Assembly (NCBI GenBank): GCA_019751475.1
Contig: JAIENH010000196.1
Coordinates: forward strand, 1 to 10,644
Direction of reading: 5' to 3'
DNA length: 10,644 nucleotides
Source of the DNA: Cyclobacteriaceae bacterium
GTDB lineage: Bacteria > Bacteroidota > Bacteroidia > Cytophagales > Cyclobacteriaceae
Position numbers and translations under genes: made by a program. Below, piece after piece: positions 6,990 to 10,644 of this stretch; the stretch's first letter is position 1, and every line of letters starts with the position of its first letter. Below the pieces are notes generated by a model. It was not told where the DNA came from. It made no database searches and saw only the letters and a list, made by a program, of their open reading frames with translations.

Positions 6990-7529
6990 CTAGCGGGCGA
7001 CTGATTGAGGCGGGAGAAATTCCTTTTTGCGAAGCAAGCCCGCGCTTATCAATGAAATGATCAATCCAACAGGGAACATCTCCATGAAAGCGGTGATGCT
7101 AAATCTCATCAAGAAATTATTCTTATACATCTCAAACTGCGTCTTCGATTTTTCCAATTCTTCAACAGTGGCACCCTCCGCTTTCATTTTGTCATAGTAG
7201 TATGTTTCCATCTTCTGAACGTAGGTGTCGGCCATGTTGTGGTAACAAATTTCCCAGGCCGTAGCATACACCAGGCTGGCTACCAGCGTAATCAACAAGC
7301 CAACCTGCAAACCCTTCAAAAAAGTGATCGTCCCGTTTTGGTAATTATCCCGAAATGACTTGACGCCAAAAAATACCAGCGACAAGGCCACCACCATGGT
7401 GGAGTAGCCAAGCAGTTCACCATTTTCAAAGTCGAGGGTACCTTTTTCATAGAGCGGCACCGTAATAATCAGCATGGCGCCCACAATGACCCCTGCTATC
7501 AAACCATAAATAAGTACGATTTTTCTCAT
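6990..7529 (-). CDS. DUF4199 family four-helix membrane protein
   Basis: From ATG 7529 this is a 179-residue integral membrane protein with four hydrophobic segments at about 4-24, 38-57, 70-93 and 145-166. Between the third and fourth is a charged, probably helical loop (about 98-140) containing YYYDKMKAEGATVEELEKSK (110-129). Arrangement and the motif FLKGLQVGLLITL (70-82) fit DUF4199, a Bacteroidota family of unknown function. A longer reading from TTG 7577 would add 16 residues before the first membrane helix and is less likely. The gene heads a closely spaced minus-strand row and lies 163 bp downstream of a membrane-anchored LuxR-type regulator, which suggests it is regulated by it (inference). 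Confidence 0.85.
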   Translation of the reverse strand: MRKIVLIYGLIAGVIVGAMLIITVPLYEKGTLDFENGELLGYSTMVVALSLVFFGVKSFRDNYQNGTITFLKGLQVGLLITLVASLVYATAWEICYHNMADTYVQKMETYYYDKMKAEGATVEELEKSKTQFEMYKNNFLMRFSITAFMEMFPVGLIISLISAGLLRKKEFLPPQSVAR

Positions 7530-7583
7530 AGGATTTTGTTTTTGATGTTGACCCAAAACAAGGGCTGGCGAGGCCAAAAACCT

Positions 7584-7599
7584 TCACCCGAACGGGTGA
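7584..7599 (-). terminator. 16-bp palindrome between luxR-like and DUF4199 genes: possible terminator or operator
   Basis: TCACCCG (7584-7590) and CGGGTGA (7593-7599) are perfect arms around AA. Read on the minus strand, the hairpin is followed by AGG and then five Ts (7580-7576), which could terminate the luxR-like transcript about 95 nt after its stop. The position 55 nt before the DUF4199 start and the perfect dyad also fit a regulator-binding site. GGTGA recurs at 7614-7618 and 7632-7636. The choice between these roles is open. Confidence 0.45.
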
Positions 7600-7692
7600 T
7601 TTTGGAAAACGGGGGTGAAATAGTACATAGAGGTGACGCTAGAATTGGCTCATTACACTCTCTGTCTGCCTAAAGTACGGTTTATTTAAATC

Positions 7693-8115
7693 TTAGGGAA
7701 TCAGCCTCAACTCCTTGCCCTTTTGGATGGCTTGCGTTCTGCGGCCCACTTCCAGTTTTAGAAACAAGTTAGAGATGTGGGTTTTGATGGTGTTAAGCGA
7801 TACAAAAAGCCTGTCGGCAATCTCCTGGTTGCTGAGGCCACGGGCCATGAGTTCGAGCACTTCGTGTTCACGTTTGCTGATGCCTAAACGATGGAGTTCC
7901 GCTTCGTTGAGGGTGAACTCCGGCCCCACGATGACTACCTTCTTGCGTGTGAGCCGCAACCCCGCCCAGATGCCGAGGGTGGTGAAGAAAATGGCAAGGA
8001 TGCCAATGTAAAACTCCAGCGACACATCATGCACGAAGTAGCGATACTCCAGAAATTTCAATGCAAACACCAGGAAAGCAAGCGCAAATGAGTAAAGGAG
8101 GATTGTTTTCTTCAT
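7693..8115 (-). CDS. Membrane-anchored LuxR-type HTH transcriptional regulator
   Basis: The 140-residue protein has two membrane segments (about 4-22 and 33-55) joined by a short loop, a basic RLTRKK stop-transfer stretch, a linker and a C-terminal LuxR/GerE DNA-binding domain (about 74-137). The HTH is clear: LGISKREHEVLELMARGLSN (77-96), then QEIADRLFVSLNTIKTHISN (97-116), then LFLKLEVGRRTQA. It has no receiver or autoinducer domain, so the signal must come through the membrane part, a partner protein or proteolysis. Both termini of the membrane hairpin should be cytoplasmic, placing the HTH where it can bind DNA. It starts one base after the ORF6N stop and lies upstream of the DUF4199 row. 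Confidence 0.92.
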   Translation of the reverse strand: MKKTILLYSFALAFLVFALKFLEYRYFVHDVSLEFYIGILAIFFTTLGIWAGLRLTRKKVVIVGPEFTLNEAELHRLGISKREHEVLELMARGLSNQEIADRLFVSLNTIKTHISNLFLKLEVGRRTQAIQKGKELRLIP

Positions 8116-8116
8116 T

Positions 8117-8653
8117 TTACAATTGTAGACTATTCATTCTGAGTCCCCATCTTAAACCCCACACGATTTCTTTTTGGATATTCAATTTCATCATTATCCT
8201 TTTTAAGAAGGTAATTAATTGCGTCATAACGTCTTTGAATTGCTTGTTATATCTTTTCTCTAATTCACTCAATTTGGTTGCGAGTCCTTTATGAGAAATA
8301 GCATACTGCCTCAATGTTATAAATGCGCGGATAATCGTAACACTGGTTTGTCTTGCTTTTTTGCTCTTCAATACATTGGCGAGCATTGCTACGCCATGCT
8401 CCGTAAACACAAGAGGAAGTGATTTTTTAGGTCTTTTCGATGGTGATGTCATCACAAATTGTGATGACATCTTGGCCCATTGAGTAGGAGTCAATTGCAA
8501 GAGAAAATCCTCTGGAAACAAGTCAATATTTCTCTTTACAGCTTGATTCAACACACGAGTCTCAACTTCATAAAGCAGCGCCAAATCAAAATCAAGCATG
8601 ACACGCTGACCGTCTAGCTCATAAATTCGTTTTTGAATATTTTGTACTTGCAT
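8117..8653 (-). CDS. ORF6N domain protein with apparent C-terminal frameshift
   Basis: The ORF6N domain occurs in phage antirepressor-type proteins and in many chromosomal Bacteroidota proteins; DNA binding is presumed. From ATG 8653 there are 178 residues. The domain spans about 8-115: IYELDGQRVMLDFDLALLYEV (10-30), NQAVKRNIDLFPEDFLLQLT (36-55), LVFTEHGVAMLANVL (81-95). A coiled segment around 128-140 follows. The tail after about residue 151 (RIMMKLNIQKEIV) is atypical. In the -1 frame, after the five-base A-run (8204-8200), the sequence reads KDNDEIEYPKRNRVGFKMG and stops at 8130, matching the usual family ending of the RNRIGF type. One missing base therefore best explains the present tail. 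The longer frame from 8764 overlaps comM and was not used. It lies 16 nt after comM and 1 nt before the LuxR-type gene. Confidence 0.85.
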   Translation of the reverse strand: MQVQNIQKRIYELDGQRVMLDFDLALLYEVETRVLNQAVKRNIDLFPEDFLLQLTPTQWAKMSSQFVMTSPSKRPKKSLPLVFTEHGVAMLANVLKSKKARQTSVTIIRAFITLRQYAISHKGLATKLSELEKRYNKQFKDVMTQLITFLKRIMMKLNIQKEIVWGLRWGLRMNSLQL

Positions 8654-8669
8654 ACAACGAGAACTTTTT

Positions 8670-10208
8670 CTACCCCGCCCACCCCTCTCTATCCAAACTC
8701 CTGTACTGAATAGCTTCCGCCAAATGTTCAGTCTTGATCTCTGCGGTGCCGGCCAGGTCAGCAATGGTGCGTGATACTTTTAAGATACGATCATACGCCC
8801 GGGCCGACAGCCCCAGTCGCTCCATGGCCGTCTTTAATAACTTCACGCCCGCCTCGTTGATTACACAAATTTCTTTCACCATGTTGCTCGGCATCATGGC
8901 GTTGCAGTAAATGCTCGTCTGGTCTTTGAAACGCTCACTTTGTATCTCGCGCGCTCTTACTACCCGCTCGCGGATTTGTTCGCTGGTCTCCGCTTTGCGT
9001 TGGGCCGTCATCTCATCAAAACTCACCGGCACCACTTCCACGTGCAAGTCAATGCGGTCAAGTAGCGGCCCGCTGATCTTGCTTAGGTAACGCTGCACCA
9101 CGCCCGGGGCACACACGCATTCTTTCTCCGGATGGTTGTAGTAGCCACACGGGCACGGGTTCATGCTGGCCACCAGCATAAAGTTAGCCGGGTAGTCGAT
9201 GGAGACGCGTGCCCGCGAGATAGTCACTTTCCGTTCTTCCATGGGCTGGCGCATCACTTCCAGTACAGTGCGTTTGAACTCCGGCAGTTCATCCAAAAAC
9301 AACACACCGTTGTGCGAAAGAGAAATTTCCCCCGGCTGCGGATTACCTCCTCCACCTACCAATGCTACATCAGAAATAGTATGGTGCGGTGAACGAAATG
9401 GCCGGGTGGTAAGCAGCGAAGCATCCTTACCAATCTTGCCAGCTACGGAATGAATCTTCGTTGTCTCTAGTGCTTCGCTCAGGGACAAGGGAGGCAGAAT
9501 AGTTGGCAACCGTTTGGCGAGCATTGTTTTGCCGGCACCGGGTGGCCCAATCATGATCACGTTATGGCCACCGGCCGCTGCGATCTCCAGCGCTCGCTTG
9601 ATGTTCTCCTGGCCTTGCACGTCTTTGAAGTCAGCATCGTAGTGATTGAGTTTGCTTTGAAAGATTTCGCGCGTGTCAACCACCAACGGTTCAATTTTCT
9701 GTTTGCCTTCAAAAAAATCGATGGCTTCGCGCAACGTCTCCACACCAATGATGTCGAGGTTGTTGACGATGGCTGCCTCGCGGGCATTCGCTTTGGGCAG
9801 AATAAAGCCTTTGAAATTTTCTTTTCGCGATTGAATGGCAATCGGCAGCACCCCTTTGATGGGCCGGAGCACACCATCCAGCGACAGCTCACCCATGATC
9901 ACATACTTTTCCAGGTCGTTGCCGTTCATCTGGGCTGAGGCTTGCAAGATGCTCAACGCCATAGGCAGGTCATAGGCGCTTCCTTCTTTGCGAATATCAG
10001 CCGGGGCGAGGTTGACCACTACTTTGTTGCGCGGCATAAAATAGTGGGCCGTCTTCATGGCCGACTCCACGCGGTGCTCACTTTCTTTCACCGCGGTGTC
10101 GGGCAGGCCGCTGATATATAGGTGTTGCCCTTGCGTGACGTTCACCTCCACGGTGATCGTCCGCGCATCCACGCCATGAACAGCACTTCCAAAGGTTTTG
10201 GCTACCAT
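8670..10208 (-). CDS. comM: YifB/ComM family Mg-chelatase-like AAA+ ATPase
   Basis: ComM is a hexameric helicase that promotes branch migration during natural transformation; YifB/ComM homologues are widespread also in bacteria not known to be competent. The 512-residue protein has the full family layout. An N-terminal Lon-protease-like fold domain (about 1-170) contains [12 protein letters not shown] (32-43) and [12 protein letters not shown] (74-85). The AAA+ core has Walker A GPPGAGKT (221-228), Walker [12 protein letters not shown] (301-311), sensor 1 near Asn350 and an arginine-finger region LLDRIDLH (382-389). A four-cysteine cluster, PCPC (351-354) and CVC (364-366), fits a metal-binding insertion. 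The C-terminal Mg-chelatase domain contains [18 protein letters not shown] (468-485). Length is typical and all key residues are intact. Cytoplasmic. Confidence 0.95.
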   Translation of the reverse strand: MVAKTFGSAVHGVDARTITVEVNVTQGQHLYISGLPDTAVKESEHRVESAMKTAHYFMPRNKVVVNLAPADIRKEGSAYDLPMALSILQASAQMNGNDLEKYVIMGELSLDGVLRPIKGVLPIAIQSRKENFKGFILPKANAREAAIVNNLDIIGVETLREAIDFFEGKQKIEPLVVDTREIFQSKLNHYDADFKDVQGQENIKRALEIAAAGGHNVIMIGPPGAGKTMLAKRLPTILPPLSLSEALETTKIHSVAGKIGKDASLLTTRPFRSPHHTISDVALVGGGGNPQPGEISLSHNGVLFLDELPEFKRTVLEVMRQPMEERKVTISRARVSIDYPANFMLVASMNPCPCGYYNHPEKECVCAPGVVQRYLSKISGPLLDRIDLHVEVVPVSFDEMTAQRKAETSEQIRERVVRAREIQSERFKDQTSIYCNAMMPSNMVKEICVINEAGVKLLKTAMERLGLSARAYDRILKVSRTIADLAGTAEIKTEHLAEAIQYRSLDREGWAG

Positions 10209-10268
10209 GTCTGACTTTATCTAATGAAGGTTGATTTCAAAATAAAATTCCTCGCTATCACTCTCACC

Positions 10269-10292
10269 GTGGCTTGTGTCCGCACAAGCCAC
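10269..10292. repeat. Perfect 10-bp-arm palindrome upstream of comM
   Basis: GTGGCTTGTG (10269-10278) and CACAAGCCAC (10283-10292) are perfect inverted arms around TCCG. It lies 61 bp before the comM start. There is no T-tract on either side, so a terminator is unlikely. Its left arm and loop (GGCTTGTGTCC) are almost identical to the minus-strand sequence of the palindrome at 10316-10337, suggesting a REP-like extragenic repeat. Confidence 0.7.
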
Positions 10293-10315
10293 CGTCAAAT
10301 TACTGCATTTGTTTT

Positions 10316-10337
10316 CGGCCTGCGAGGACACAGGCCG
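10316..10337. repeat. Second, related palindrome upstream of comM
   Basis: CGGCCTG (10316-10322) and CAGGCCG (10331-10337) are perfect 7-bp arms around an 8-nt loop. On the minus strand it contains GGCCTGTGTCC, one base different from GGCTTGTGTCC in the plus-strand copy at 10271-10281. A third partial word, GGCTTGTTCC, lies on the minus strand at 10351-10342. The 197-bp gap 10209-10405 holds these repeats and no gene that I can support. Confidence 0.6.
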
Positions 10338-10405
10338 AGGTGGAACAAGCCGGGGGAATTTTAAAAACAAAATCAACGCAACGCTAAGATAGAAATATCC
10401 GCAAT

Positions 10406-10644
<239 letters not shown>

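Noticed and set aside
7530..7577. N-terminal extension of the DUF4199 protein from TTG 7577
   Set aside because: It adds 16 residues before a clean membrane-helix start and includes the area after the palindrome; ATG 7529 fits the family better.
8117..8653. Remnant prophage signalled by the ORF6N protein
   Set aside because: No integrase, structural or lysis genes are nearby, and ORF6N proteins are common as stand-alone chromosomal genes in Bacteroidota.
8654..8764. N-terminal extension of the ORF6N protein to 8764
   Set aside because: It overlaps the comM 3' end and encodes no family-like sequence; the ORF6N domain begins just after ATG 8653.
10238..10245. comM promoter -7 box TTATTTTG on the minus strand
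   Set aside because: One consensus base is wrong and no TTTG lies at a suitable distance upstream, so I did not list it as a promoter.
10316..10337. Terminator for gmhA
   Set aside because: The hairpin is GC-rich but is followed on the minus strand by AAAAC, not a T-tract.

Overview
The window looks like chromosomal DNA from a member of the Bacteroidota, most likely of the Cytophagales type. Three things suggest this. Start codons lack convincing Shine-Dalgarno sequences. At least one promoter matches the Bacteroidota primary-sigma consensus (TTTG about 20 nt before TAnnTTTG). The gene families are also typical: DUF4199, ORF6N, secreted GH32, Tat-exported glycosylasparaginase, CutC and a YifB/ComM ATPase. 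No rRNA, tRNA, CRISPR array, transposase gene or prophage block was found. Taxonomy is inferred, not proven.

Layout, left to right. (1) 114-3334, plus strand: a tightly packed three-gene unit of a membrane histidine kinase, methionine-R-sulfoxide reductase MsrB (3 nt later) and a lipoprotein GH32 fructan hydrolase (ATGA overlap with msrB). (2) 5055-3321, minus strand: a Tat-exported N4-(beta-N-acetylglucosaminyl)-L-asparaginase followed 10 nt later by a CutC-family protein, whose 3' end overlaps the 3' end of the GH32 gene by 14 bp. (3) 5467-5153, minus strand: a small exported basic protein with two DGxxTxxE repeats, its own strong promoter and a clear intrinsic terminator. (4) 5572-5736, plus strand: a 54-residue zinc-ribbon membrane protein, convergent with the next group. 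(5) 7529-5738, minus strand: DUF4199 membrane protein, DUF1801 protein, TIGR03067-type protein and VOC-fold protein, all closely spaced. (6) 10208-7693, minus strand: YifB/ComM AAA ATPase, an ORF6N protein with an apparent 1-nt frameshift near its C-terminus, and a membrane-anchored LuxR-type regulator. (7) 10644-10406, minus strand: the C-terminal part of phosphoheptose isomerase GmhA, cut by the window edge, separated from comM by a short region of related palindromes.

How the genes may work together. The kinase, MsrB and GH32 genes are probably co-transcribed, but their functions do not form an obvious pathway. The asparaginase and CutC pair fits glycoprotein or N-glycan breakdown in the periplasm, though no other glycan genes are present. 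The membrane-tethered LuxR protein lies just upstream of the DUF4199 operon. A 16-bp palindrome and repeated GGTGA words sit in the 163-bp gap between them, so a local regulator/target relationship is plausible but untested.

No single large undescribed system stands out. The points most worth checking are the ORF6N frameshift, the LuxR-TM/DUF4199 pair with its palindromic spacer, the palindrome family upstream of comM, and the two small genes at 5153-5736.
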